Assembly (NCBI GenBank): GCA_020723665.1
Contig: DYIL01000026.1
Span: forward strand, 1-45,194
DNA length: 45,194 nt
Reading direction: 5' to 3'
Origin: Methyloversatilis universalis
Lineage (GTDB): Bacteria; Pseudomonadota; Gammaproteobacteria; Methylococcales; Methylococcaceae
Positions 18,921 to 26,771 of this stretch are shown one piece after another. The first letter of the stretch is position 1. The number at the start of each line of letters is the position of its first letter. The position numbers and the translations under genes were made by a program. Under the pieces are notes generated by a model, which was not told the DNA's origin, ran no database searches, and worked only from the letters and a program-made list of their open reading frames with translations.

Positions 18921-20174
18921 ATGCCTGCTTCAGACGGTTTAGAAAACCTCTGCGCTTGTCCCGAGTGTGATCTTCTGCAACGCAAAGTCGCGCTTGCACC
19001 GGGGCAGGTCGCCCGCTGCCGACGCTGCGGCGCGCAACTCTACCATGCGTCGCGGGATAGCCTGGATCGGACCTTGGCTTTTGCACTCGCGGCATTCATT
19101 CTGTTTGCGGTTGCCAATCTGTTTCCCGTTCTGGCACTGAGCCTCCAGGGCAAGCACACGGAGGCGACGCTTTTCGGTGCCGTACTCGAACTGCAAAAGC
19201 AGGGCATGGGTATGCTGGCCGGCCTGGTTCTGTTCACCGCCATCGTAGTGCCGGCGATGGAGCTCTCGGGATTGCTATACGTGCTGCTGCCGCTGAAGCT
19301 GGACAAACAACTGCCGGGACAGGCCGCGGTTTTCAGATTGATTCACGTGCTGCGGCCGTGGGGTATGATCGAAGTCCTGATGCTGGGCATCCTGGTTTCC
19401 CTGGTCAAGCTCTGGCATATGGCCAATGTTCAGCCGGGTTGGTCGCTCTGGCTTTTCGGCGCTTTTATTTTCGTCATGGCGGCGACCGTGGCTTCACTGG
19501 ATAGCGAAGACATTTGGACGAGGCTGGGCAGAAGCCATCCGCCCGCTTTGCGGCCGAACTCGCCGGCCCGCTATTTGACTTGCCATGGGTGCGGACTGCT
19601 GACCTATGCCTCGGCCGACAAGCCCCCGCAGCACTGTCCCCGGTGCGGCTGCCTGTTGCACGTCCGCAAACCGAACAGCATCGGGCGCTGTTGGTCCCTC
19701 CTGACCGCCGCCCTCATCCTGTACATCCCGGCCAATGTGCTGCCCGTCATGTCCACTTCGTCGATCATCGGGGCTCAAGTCGACACCATCATGAGCGGAG
19801 TGGTTTATCTGTGGGTGTCCGGATCGTGGCCTCTGGCGCTTCTGGTGTTTTTCGCCAGCGTCATGGTGCCGCTGCTGAAGCTGATGGCGCTCACGTTGCT
19901 CCTGGTGACGGTGCAGACGCGATCGCGCTGGCGTCCGTTGGATCGCACCCGGTTGTATCGCCTGACCGAGAAGGTGGGGCGCTGGTCGATGGTGGATATC
20001 TTCGTCGTCACCATGTTGGTGGCTCTGGTGGATGTACGCCCGCTCGCGGCGGTGCAAGCCGGACCGGGCGCCATCGCCTTCGGCGCCGTGGTGGTGCTCA
20101 CCATGATCGCCGCCATGAGCTTCGACCCGCGACTGATATGGGATTCCCTGCAAGACAATGTACATACGAGATAA
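18921..20174 (+). CDS. pqiA: PqiA, inner-membrane protein of the Pqi lipid transport system
   Basis: PqiA is the inner-membrane partner of the MCE protein PqiB. From the ATG at 18921 the protein has 417 residues; a GTG at 18888 is a possible longer start with no clear ribosome site. Two zinc-ribbon-like segments (C-A-C-P-E-C-D with C-R-R-C-G near the start, and C-H-G-C-G with C-P-R-C-G-C in the middle) each precede four hydrophobic helices, the expected two-fold PqiA layout. The stop overlaps pqiB by 17 bases. The PqiA/LetA family is clear; substrate is taken from the family (phospholipid movement across the periplasm). Confidence 0.9.
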   Translation: MPASDGLENLCACPECDLLQRKVALAPGQVARCRRCGAQLYHASRDSLDRTLAFALAAFILFAVANLFPVLALSLQGKHTEATLFGAVLELQKQGMGMLAGLVLFTAIVVPAMELSGLLYVLLPLKLDKQLPGQAAVFRLIHVLRPWGMIEVLMLGILVSLVKLWHMANVQPGWSLWLFGAFIFVMAATVASLDSEDIWTRLGRSHPPALRPNSPARYLTCHGCGLLTYASADKPPQHCPRCGCLLHVRKPNSIGRCWSLLTAALILYIPANVLPVMSTSSIIGAQVDTIMSGVVYLWVSGSWPLALLVFFASVMVPLLKLMALTLLLVTVQTRSRWRPLDRTRLYRLTEKVGRWSMVDIFVVTMLVALVDVRPLAAVQAGPGAIAFGAVVVLTMIAAMSFDPRLIWDSLQDNVHTR

Positions 20175-21813
20175 CGGTTCAAAATGCGCCTCCGACACTG
20201 AAAGTCGCGATTCATTGCCGACGGCGGACGTGACGCCGCCGAGCCGTTTTGCCTTTTCCATCGTTTGGGTCATACCTTTGGTCGCGGCGCTGATCGGCAT
20301 CTGGCTGGCATGGAAAGCGATATCCGAACGAGGCCCAGTGGTCACTTTGGTCTTTAAGAGCGCCGAAGGTTTGGAGCCCGGCAAAACGCCTATCAAATAC
20401 CGAGACGTAGAAGTTGGCACGGTGGCGGACGTCGCCCTTAGCGAGGACCGGACCAGTGTCGTCGTCACCGCGCAAATGCGCAACGGGACCGAGGATTGGC
20501 TGGTGAAAGACACCCGTTTCTGGATCGTGCGTCCGCGGGTGGTCGCCGGCAATATCTCGGGTTTGAGCACCTTGCTGTCCGGCTCTTACATCGGCATGGA
20601 CGTAGGCAGCTCCACCGAACGCAAATACAAGTTTCAGGGCTTGGACGTGCCGCCCATCCTGACGTCCGATCTGCAAGGCCGGCAGTTCGCCCTCAAAGGC
20701 GAAGATTTGGGTTCTTTGGATGTGGGTTCCCCGATTTATTTCCGACATATCGCGGTGGGCAAGGTGTTGGGATTCGAAATGGACCCGGCGGGAACCGGAG
20801 TAACCATCCAGATTTTCGTGGAAGCGCCTTATGATCGCTTCGTCACCAAAGACACCCGATTTTGGCACGCCAGCGGTCTCGACCTGACGCTGGATGCCAG
20901 TGGCATCAAACTCGACACGGAATCGCTGATGAGCATTATGCTCGGCGGAATCGCGTTTTCCGTGCCGCCCGGCAAGGGAAATACAGAACCGGCAATGGAG
21001 AATGCGACGTTTACCCTTTACGCTAACCGGTCAGCCGCTTTTGCGCCGCCCAAGACCGAACAGCGGGCCATGGTTCTCTATTTCGACGAAACGATAAGAG
21101 GACTTGCGGTCGGTGCTCCGCTCGACTTCAGGGGGCTGCCGGCCGGGGAAGTGACGGGAATCCGGGGCGAATGGGATACGCGGAACCGCCGTTTCCGCAT
21201 CGCCGTCGATGTGGGTGTCCGTTGGGGTGGGATGATACGAAATCAGAAAGGCGAACTCATCGCTACGACACCAGAAGCAGTGCAAAAGCAGTTGAGCCGT
21301 ATGGTGGAGAACGGGCTTAGGGCGCAATTACGAACCGGTAATCTCCTCGCCGGGCAACTCTACGTCGCGCTCGATTTCTTCCCGAAGGCACCGCCGGCAC
21401 ATTTGGATTGGACTCAAGACCCACCCGAATTTCCGACCATGCCGGGCACTTTACAGTCGCTTTCGGACAGGGCCGAAAACATCGTGAAAAAACTGGACAG
21501 CGTGCCGCTCGATCAGATCGCCGCGGATCTGAAGCAGGCCTTGGGCTCATTGAACCAGGCGCTGAAAAGCGTAGAACGCCTGGCGTCCAACCTGGACCGT
21601 GAGCTGATACCGGAGATGAAGACTACGATCGTGGACGCAAGACGCACCCTGAGCGAAGCCCAGAAGACGCTCGCGACAGACGGACCGCTGCAGCACGATG
21701 CGCGTGACGCGCTGAACGAGGTTTCCCGTGCAGCCCAATCGTTGCGCGTGATGTTGGATTATTTGGAGCGCCACCCGGAATCGCTTCTTATGGGCAAAGA
21801 GAGACAGCCATGA
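20158..21813 (+). CDS. pqiB: PqiB, MCE-domain lipid transport protein
   Basis: PqiB forms a periplasmic tube of stacked MCE rings that connects the two membranes. The 551-residue protein has one N-terminal membrane helix (about residues 33-50, F-S-I-V-W-V-I-P-L-V-A-A-L-I-G), then three MCE domains beginning near 60, 175 and 300 (the first with G-L-E-P-G-K-T-P-I-K-Y-R-D-V-E-V-G), and a C-terminal coiled coil (about 430-520) that forms the tube needle in the family. Length is like E. coli PqiB. It overlaps pqiA by 17 bases and pqiC by 4 bases. Confidence 0.93.
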   Translation: MYIRDNGSKCASDTESRDSLPTADVTPPSRFAFSIVWVIPLVAALIGIWLAWKAISERGPVVTLVFKSAEGLEPGKTPIKYRDVEVGTVADVALSEDRTSVVVTAQMRNGTEDWLVKDTRFWIVRPRVVAGNISGLSTLLSGSYIGMDVGSSTERKYKFQGLDVPPILTSDLQGRQFALKGEDLGSLDVGSPIYFRHIAVGKVLGFEMDPAGTGVTIQIFVEAPYDRFVTKDTRFWHASGLDLTLDASGIKLDTESLMSIMLGGIAFSVPPGKGNTEPAMENATFTLYANRSAAFAPPKTEQRAMVLYFDETIRGLAVGAPLDFRGLPAGEVTGIRGEWDTRNRRFRIAVDVGVRWGGMIRNQKGELIATTPEAVQKQLSRMVENGLRAQLRTGNLLAGQLYVALDFFPKAPPAHLDWTQDPPEFPTMPGTLQSLSDRAENIVKKLDSVPLDQIAADLKQALGSLNQALKSVERLASNLDRELIPEMKTTIVDARRTLSEAQKTLATDGPLQHDARDALNEVSRAAQSLRVMLDYLERHPESLLMGKERQP

Positions 21814-22394
21814 CCCGCTTTCTGTGGATGACGGTATCGATCGCTTTTCTAGCCGGGTGCGTAGCCTCGGCGCCGGCACGTTTTTACACCCTGATGCCGA
21901 CGAACGAGCCGGTTGCGGCGGAGGGTGCTTTGAGCGACGGCGCTAGGGTTATCGTAGTGGGGCCGGTGACGATTCCGGCCGCCTTGGACCAGCCTCAGCT
22001 GGTCGTCACCACTGGAGATCACGAAGTCGAGGTCTTGGAGCAACATCGCTGGGCGGCGCCTTTGAAGGACGAAGTCACGAGCGCGCTGGCCGCTCGCCTT
22101 TCCCGTTTGGCCGGCGATGCGACGGTGGCTGCATACGGTCAGTCGGCGGCTCTCGAGCCGAACGTGCGGATTCTCGTGGACGTCTCGCGATTCGAACTGC
22201 GTCCGCAAGAAAGGGTCGTGCTCGAAGCGCTGTGGACGATCCAAACGAACGACGGGGCAACGGAGAGCCGCCGCGGGCGTACCAACCTGGCGGTTCCCGT
22301 ACCGAATGACGATTACGCCGGTTTGGCGACTGCCCAAGGGCGCGCGCTGGATGCCTTGGCCCGGGAGATCGCCGCAGCCTTGCGGGAGCGGTGA
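21810..22394 (+). CDS. pqiC: PqiC, outer-membrane lipoprotein of the Pqi system
   Basis: PqiC is a lipoprotein (ABC-type transport auxiliary family) that anchors the PqiB tube at the outer membrane. The 194-residue protein has a signal peptide with lipobox LAGC and Cys17 as the lipidated residue, followed by R-F-Y-T-L-M-P, a family start. Later come V-V-V-G-P-V-T-I-P-A-A-L-D-Q-P-Q-L and W-A-A-P-L-K-D-E-V. It overlaps pqiB by 4 bases and is the last gene before a convergent gene. Confidence 0.9.
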   Translation: MTRFLWMTVSIAFLAGCVASAPARFYTLMPTNEPVAAEGALSDGARVIVVGPVTIPAALDQPQLVVTTGDHEVEVLEQHRWAAPLKDEVTSALAARLSRLAGDATVAAYGQSAALEPNVRILVDVSRFELRPQERVVLEALWTIQTNDGATESRRGRTNLAVPVPNDDYAGLATAQGRALDALAREIAAALRER

Positions 22395-22460
22395 GGCGAG
22401 ACTGATATGGCTGGTCTAGGAAATGATCGGAAGGAAGGAACGGGCAGGTTGACGAAAACT

Positions 22461-22488
22461 GCCGACCGGTCACGGCGAACCGGCCGGC
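22461..22488 (-). terminator. Candidate terminator of the RRM gene
   Basis: On the - strand a 9-bp stem with one mismatch (GCCGGCCGG / CCGGTCGGC) closes a 10-base loop and is followed by AGTTTTCG. It lies 31 bases past the RRM stop and between two convergent genes. Confidence 0.45.
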
Positions 22489-22518
22489 GCTCGAAGTCGA
22501 TTGTGTCGAATGAGCTTT

Positions 22519-22851
22519 TCAATTGCGTCGGTCGCTGTAGCCTCCATTACGCCTTGCTGCCGTCACGAAAGGATTGGCGTTGCCGCTGCGCTCGCCTCTG
22601 TCTTGCGGGGGCCGAGCTTCATTTACCGTCAGACTACGGCCGCTGACCTCCTTGCCGTTCAAGGCCGCAATTGCGGCTTGGGCTTCCTGAGCGCTGCCCA
22701 TCTCCACGAATCCGAAACCTTTGGAGCGCCCTGTTTCCCGATCCAGAATCACATGGGCCGAATATACCGTACCGTGTGCCGCGAAAAGCTGGTGCAGGTC
22801 TTCATTCCCAAGGCCGTAATTCAAATTTCCGACATATAATTTCCTGTTCAC
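22519..22851 (-). CDS. RRM-domain RNA-binding protein
   Basis: A 110-residue single RNA-recognition-motif protein of the bacterial Rbp type. RNP2 is LYVGNL near residues 5-10 and RNP1 is KGFGFVEM near 44-51. The C-terminal tail is rich in Arg, Gly and Asn. These proteins bind RNA in the cytoplasm and in several bacteria are cold-induced. I chose the GTG at 22851 (VNRKLYVGNL) over a longer in-frame start because it follows GAGGAG by 7 bases and the domain begins at once. A long AT-richer leader lies upstream. Confidence 0.88.
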   Translation of the reverse strand: MNRKLYVGNLNYGLGNEDLHQLFAAHGTVYSAHVILDRETGRSKGFGFVEMGSAQEAQAAIAALNGKEVSGRSLTVNEARPPQDRGERSGNANPFVTAARRNGGYSDRRN

Positions 22852-23247
22852 TAGATAACTCCTCAATACCCACTCAAATGACATGTGTGCCAAAGACTAA
22901 ACAGAAATCCCTCCATAAGGGCTTAACTCCGCTCCATGGAGAAGCTAATAAACTATTTTTGCGCCTTTATTTCCATAAGTAATCGCGCGTAGCGAACTAT
23001 ATTCCGGTGTGGGATAGTGAGAACCGCGCCTCAAGAGGTATATCATCTTTGCGCCATACGCGGCGATTCTGTAAATAAAATGAAATAAATTCAGGGCATA
23101 TACGGAGAAATGTCGCGGTACTCGTACACTGGCAGGGATGCCCAGTTGTTTTCAGCCGTGTAATTGACGAAGAGAAAAACCGCCGGGAAGGAGGTTTTTC
23201 GGGGTCCCCCTTCGGGATAATCCGTTCTTCCGACATCGCATCGGCCT
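22852..23247. other. AT-richer leader and intergenic region
   Basis: No convincing gene is seen. The segment 22880-23100 is clearly more AT-rich than its neighbours and is the likely promoter and 5' leader of the RRM gene on the - strand. I could not choose a single promoter with confidence. The 3' side contains the 23174-23200 hairpin. Confidence 0.4.
23174..23200 (-). terminator. Terminator-like hairpin, left copy of a 44-bp inverted repeat
   Basis: An 11-bp stem with one mismatch (GAAAAACCGCC / GGAGGTTTTTC on +) closes a 5-base GGGAA loop. It lies 48 bases past the stop of the Gp157-type gene and can end its transcript, since the right arm on the - strand has a T-run. The hairpin with flanks, about 44 bases, recurs in opposite orientation at 28782-28808 with about four differences. 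Confidence 0.6.
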
Positions 23248-23742
23248 TCAGCTGATATCGAGCCGAGTTTCCTGTTCCAGGTGAGCGCCTTGGACCAACT
23301 GTCCGGATAGCAGCGCCTGCTTGATTCCATTCTTGTCGACATGCACGACGGTTTCCTCACGTTTAAAGTTCTTAGGGATGGCCGATTCGTCATCGAGAAT
23401 CACTTTCGGAGGATTCTGCTTAACCTTGATGACGAATTGAGGACTTCTGATTTCACGTATATTGATGCGTTCCATTTGAATCTTGAGATATTCCCTCAAT
23501 CCCGCCGCGCGGTTCTCCAAGGCCCTTCGCCGGCGGCTCATCCGCTCTTCGGCCTGACGTATCAATTCCGCCTCGCCTTCCATGTGGAGGAGGGCGGCGG
23601 CGACGTTCCAGGCTTTCAGGGATATCTCGCCCGTCAGGGCCTCCAATGTGTCGTTGACCACGTCCGGCGGCAAATCCAGATTCGTGAGGTCATTCAAGGC
23701 TTCCTGGTATTGCTCGGCAATCTCATAAAGCTTTGTTTCCAC
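23248..23742 (-). CDS. Siphovirus Gp157-family protein
   Basis: The 164-residue protein matches the phage Gp157 family: L-Y-E-I-A-E-Q-Y at the start, a long coiled coil with E-x-L-I-R-Q-A-E-E-R-M-x-x-R-R-R-A-L-E-N-R, L-R-E-Y-L, and the C-terminal K-x-N-P-P-K-V and I-P-x-N-F pattern. Family members sit in early regions of phages and have been linked to phage resistance in Streptococcus; the biochemical role is unclear. The start is GTG at 23742 with a full AAAGGAGGT ribosome site that lies inside the end of the upstream gene, so the two are coupled. Confidence 0.85.
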   Translation of the reverse strand: METKLYEIAEQYQEALNDLTNLDLPPDVVNDTLEALTGEISLKAWNVAAALLHMEGEAELIRQAEERMSRRRRALENRAAGLREYLKIQMERINIREIRSPQFVIKVKQNPPKVILDDESAIPKNFKREETVVHVDKNGIKQALLSGQLVQGAHLEQETRLDIS

Positions 23743-23747
23743 GCGGC

Positions 23748-24770
23748 TTACCTCCTTTCACTCGCGGTCGGCTTAGCCCACTCTTCCAATTTCTTCACGA
23801 GCCTGTCATAGATCTCCGGCGTCAACTCATCGAAAGCATTCAGCTTGTTCTTGCTCGCGGCTTTGATCCAACGCAGCACGCGCTCGCGATCCAGACCAAG
23901 TTCCTCGATTCGCGCTTCCAATTGCTCGATTCTTGCGAGCGATAGACTGCTGAACCTGTAGCCCCGGCCGGAAATTTCCGGAGACGATGCCGGTTCCGGC
24001 CCGATCTCCTCACTTTCGTTCGCGGTGGACTTGGCCGATGGGGCAGGGGATTGCGGTTTAGAGCTTGGGCCCAGCTGCATGTCCTCCAAATCCTGCGTGA
24101 ACACTTCGCTTAAGCCCGCCATGCGCAGCGTCGCATCGATGTGTGCAGACTTTCCAGCCATCTTGAGGGCCTTGTTCAAGTCCCCATTGTCCTGCTGCAC
24201 ACTACGCGCACCTATGCCTTCCGCGACCGTCCGTTCGTGACTGTCGCGCAGTTCACAACGCAGGATGATCGTGCCGAGACGCTGTCCGGACAGGGCTGCT
24301 TGCTCATAGGCGGTGAGATTCGGATAGTGCACCGTCACCCCCAGCATGCCGCAAATTTTCTCGGCGCCCGGCTTGAATAGGCTGGGCTTGCTCCAGTGAC
24401 TGCTGATCGGACACTGTTCCGCTTCGCCGCGTTTCGCAAACGCGCATCTTTCCCGGTTGAAAACGTGAATCCGTCCGTAATCCGTGCCTTCCACCAAAGC
24501 TTCCCGTATCCAATTGAGGATTGCTGCACGATTATGCTTGCGCCGCTCCAATCCGGCTTCGAAAACATCGTTCGGCAGATCCAGAGGAGAAACGCTCGGT
24601 ACTTCGGCCTTTGCGGTTTTTCGCGCGGCTTTTCGCGCCGGTTCGACTTTGGCCGGTGCGGGTTTATCGTCGCCCGTGAGGGCCTTCGCATCGTGTTCGA
24701 GATAGGCCGTTGGCGGTACGGTAGCCGCTGTGCCCTCGACGGTGTTTTCGTGTTCTTTCGTGTGATTCAT
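23748..24770 (-). CDS. Phage-type protein, probable recombination or annealing accessory factor
   Basis: A 340-residue protein. After a charged Ala/Lys-rich tail (1-70) comes a conserved-looking core: E-G-T-D-Y-G-R-I-H, W-S-K-P-S-L-F-K-P-G-A-E-K-I-C-G-M-L-G-V, and G-D-L-N-K-A-L-K-M-A-G-K-S-A-H-I-D-A-T-L-R, then a Ser/Pro-rich linker and a C-terminal helical part. The core pattern is common in phage proteins near single-strand annealing genes; exact function is not known to me. I chose the ATG at 24770, which has AGGAG upstream, over an in-frame TTG at 24794. It is coupled to the Gp157 gene; no integrase, capsid or other phage gene is nearby. Confidence 0.65.
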   Translation of the reverse strand: MNHTKEHENTVEGTAATVPPTAYLEHDAKALTGDDKPAPAKVEPARKAARKTAKAEVPSVSPLDLPNDVFEAGLERRKHNRAAILNWIREALVEGTDYGRIHVFNRERCAFAKRGEAEQCPISSHWSKPSLFKPGAEKICGMLGVTVHYPNLTAYEQAALSGQRLGTIILRCELRDSHERTVAEGIGARSVQQDNGDLNKALKMAGKSAHIDATLRMAGLSEVFTQDLEDMQLGPSSKPQSPAPSAKSTANESEEIGPEPASSPEISGRGYRFSSLSLARIEQLEARIEELGLDRERVLRWIKAASKNKLNAFDELTPEIYDRLVKKLEEWAKPTASERR

Positions 24771-25305
24771 ACCTTGGGTGCTCCTGCCGTACAAATTACC
24801 TTAGACGTCGCGTTATCGGCAGGCGTTTGCTTGCCGCCGCTGCAAAGGTCTTGTACAGCTCGTCTGGGAATTACAAAACAAAAGAAACCGGAATGTCCGG
24901 AGCGGAAGGGAGGTAAATTATGCTGTCTGAGATAGTTGCCGACTGATCACAGTGTTGCTTTGTAACATTGGACGATCGGCTCGCAGGAATTCTCCCCAGA
25001 GCTTTCGATCAAGTTACAGGCGAATCAGCTTCAATGAGAACGACTTGTTCGCGCTTGCCGACATGACCATGTGTCGGAGTAAAAATATGTAGACTATTAA
25101 ACAAAATTTGGCCGCGAAAGTTCCCCGGTTATCAAATAAAAATTCCTATAATACAAAGAGTTGCCTTGATCCGCGCAGGGCGGCTAAGAGCGTTTCCGCG
25201 CTTGGACCTGGTGCCGTTCTCATTGACCATCGAAGGCATTTTTACTCCGCTCATCGGTCTATAGGTCATCGTCCGAACGCCTCTTATTAATCAGGTCCGT
25301 AACTC
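24771..25305. other. Gene-free spacer upstream of the phage-type pair
   Basis: I see no gene of normal size. A strong GGGAGGT ribosome site precedes an ATG at 24920 on + but the frame stops after 8 codons, so this may be the start of a lost gene. A TATAAT-like hexamer is at 25147-25152 in a short AT-rich patch, without a good -35 partner. The - strand promoter of the phage-type pair should lie here but is not evident. Confidence 0.35.
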
Positions 25306-25307
25306 CC

Positions 25308-25458
25308 CTCCTGGTATTTACGGGTTGCCGCCCAGGCCGGTACACGCTTAGAGCTTATCCCAATAGGCTTAAGAAACCCTTCGACAAGCTCTGGGCGAAC
25401 GGTCTATTGGGATAGGCTCTTAGTCCTCGGCCCACGCGGCCTGTTGCCGTGCCGGGGG
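25308..25458 (+). repeat. Direct repeat, copy 1 (split by a mini-element)
   Basis: Bases 25308-25350 and 25422-25458 together match 27409-27483 in the same orientation (shared stretches include GCCCAGGCCGGTACACGCTTA and TTGCCG-GCCGGGG). The inserted piece is the palindromic element listed at 25351-25417. The repeat may be the end of a lost gene or element. Its right end abuts the start of the PqaA-like pseudogene. Confidence 0.7.
25351..25417. mobile_element. Palindromic mini-element (MITE) with TTA target duplication
   Basis: Terminal arms GAGCTTATCCCAATAG and CTATTGGGATAGGCTC are near-perfect inverted repeats (one mismatch). The element is flanked by TTA on both sides (25348-25350 and 25418-25420... 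within CTTAG). Comparison with the uninterrupted repeat at 27409-27483, which reads straight through CACGCTTAGG, shows the empty site. GAGC-C/T-TATCC ends and a 3-base TNA duplication are features of IS5-family (IS1031/IS427 type) elements, so this is probably an IS5-family derivative too small to move itself. Confidence 0.7.
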
Positions 25459-25459
25459 G

Positions 25460-26060
25460 ATGGCGGGAGTGGTTTCGCTCTTGGCGTGGTGTTTTGCTGT
25501 CTTTATGGAGTGGAAGGGGAATGACGGGAGCACTTGAAGACCACGTAAATGCGCCGGATGCTGCCTACCATTGGCGGTACGAGTCGCAAGCCCGGCAATC
25601 GTGGGGAACGCCGATCCGCGTGGAACTCGTATCTCAAAAGTGGCGGGGTCAAACATCGGACCATGGTCTTGATTCCTTTTGATCGCCCATGATGGTGCGG
25701 CCAGCATCGAACTCTCGAAAACGGTGGATGAACGTGCCGGCGCAGCAGCGGTCGCGATCACCAGCGTTCCCAACCAGCGGCTATCTGATAGGAGCGAGGA
25801 CGCGCTCGTCGCTTATTACGTTCGAAAGGTATGCAGCGACAAACGATAAAACCTAGCCACTACTGTTCCCCATGGTGAAAAGCGCGATGCGCAACATGGA
25901 TGCGGTTCAAGAGTTCATATGCCGTGCGATGGATATCCGCGTCGAAAAGCTGTTGGTCCCCGGTGCATCCAAACGGGGCTGGACGGCGTAGCTGACGACA
26001 GACGTCGACGGTCGAGTCAAAGGTATGGTCCCCATGGTTTTCGACATATGGAGTGAGGTA
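25460..26060 (+). pseudogene. PqaA-like (PhoPQ-activated pathogenicity-related) hydrolase, broken
   Basis: Three reading-frame pieces match the PqaA family in order. The first (from 25520) reads A-L-E-D-H-V-N-A-P-D-A-A-Y-H-W and L-V-S-Q-K-W-R. The second (about 25745-25845) reads I-T-S-V-P-N-Q-R-L and S-E-D-A-L-V-A-Y. The third (from 25871) reads M-V-K-S-A-M-R-N-M-D-A-V-Q-E-F, then V-P-G-A-S-K-R-G-W-T-A, which holds the nucleophile-elbow-like G-A-S-K-R-G-W, then an in-frame TAG, then V-K-G-M-V-P-M-V-F-D-I. A hydrophobic start at 25460 may be the former signal peptide. Several frameshifts, a stop at 25989-25991 and loss of the C-terminal half make it non-functional. Confidence 0.7.
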
Positions 26061-26092
26061 GAAAGGAAGGATAGATCGGGATGATTTTTTAA

Positions 26093-26108
26093 CATAATAT
26101 ACATTATG
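26093..26108. promoter_or_regulatory. Palindromic candidate operator upstream of the HTH gene
   Basis: CATAAT-ATAC-ATTATG is a perfect 6-base inverted repeat with a 4-base spacer in an AT-rich patch, 73 bases before the HTH start. It could be an operator or an overlapping -10 region for a phage-type regulator. No binding data are implied. Confidence 0.4.
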
Positions 26109-26180
26109 CGCTATTTTGCATCAGACGGCGGCTGCGCCGACTACGCTTAACCGTCCTCGAATCCATCACAGGAGGACGTC

Positions 26181-26532
26181 ATGAGCGAATTTTACTGTCT
26201 ACGTGCTAAGGCCGGTTTCCAATGCGCCAAAAAAACGGCCGCGTTTCTGGGGGTCTCAGTTCGATCCGTGAAGAATTGGGAAAGATCCGGTGCACCCGTC
26301 GCGGTCATCAAACTGTTTCAGCTGATGACTCAAAATCTCGGCTAGATCGGTAAGGATTAGGAAGGCTTCCACATCATTGAGGATCGTATCATCGGCCCAG
26401 GACGGACCTTTATTACGCCCGGCAATCCGGGCGTATCCATACCTAGAATCCCAGTTGGACCGCTACCGAGCCGTAGAACTTGAACGATGGACCCGGCGTC
26501 AGCGCTGGAAGCTCTGGCTGAACGACACATAA
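26181..26532 (+). pseudogene. Phage-type helix-turn-helix protein (DUF3653-like), broken
   Basis: An ATG at 26181 follows AGGAGGACGTC, a strong ribosome site. The first 54 codons read as a HTH protein: F-Y-C-L-R-A-K-A-G-F at the start and A-A-F-L-G-V-S-V-R-S-V-K-N-W-E-R-S-G-A-P in the helix-turn-helix. A TAG ends it at 26343-26345. The same frame continues with I-G-K-D, a second TAG at 26358, then E-G-F-H-I-I-E-D and T-P-G-N-P-G, and after a shift near 26430 reads L-E-S-Q-L-D-R-Y-R-A-V-E-L-E-R to TAA at 26530. This looks like one gene of about 117 codons with two stops and a frameshift. The 54-residue HTH part could still be made. Confidence 0.6.
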
Positions 26533-26771
26533 CCGCCTGATCCTGGACAGCGTAAAACCCAAACCGCAATGGTCATTTCCTGCGTTTTTTCGTTACGCTG
26601 CGCTCCACTCCAAATCGCCAGCTGGCCAGGGCTGAACGCGCTGGGGCCGCTGGGCCCAAGCGACACCCGTTTTCGTCGCATTCGCCTACGAAAAACGTAC
26701 CTGGCTAGGGAAGATTCACCCTAAATCCGGCAGCTGGATACACCCAGCAACACGCTAGGCCGTCGAAATCC

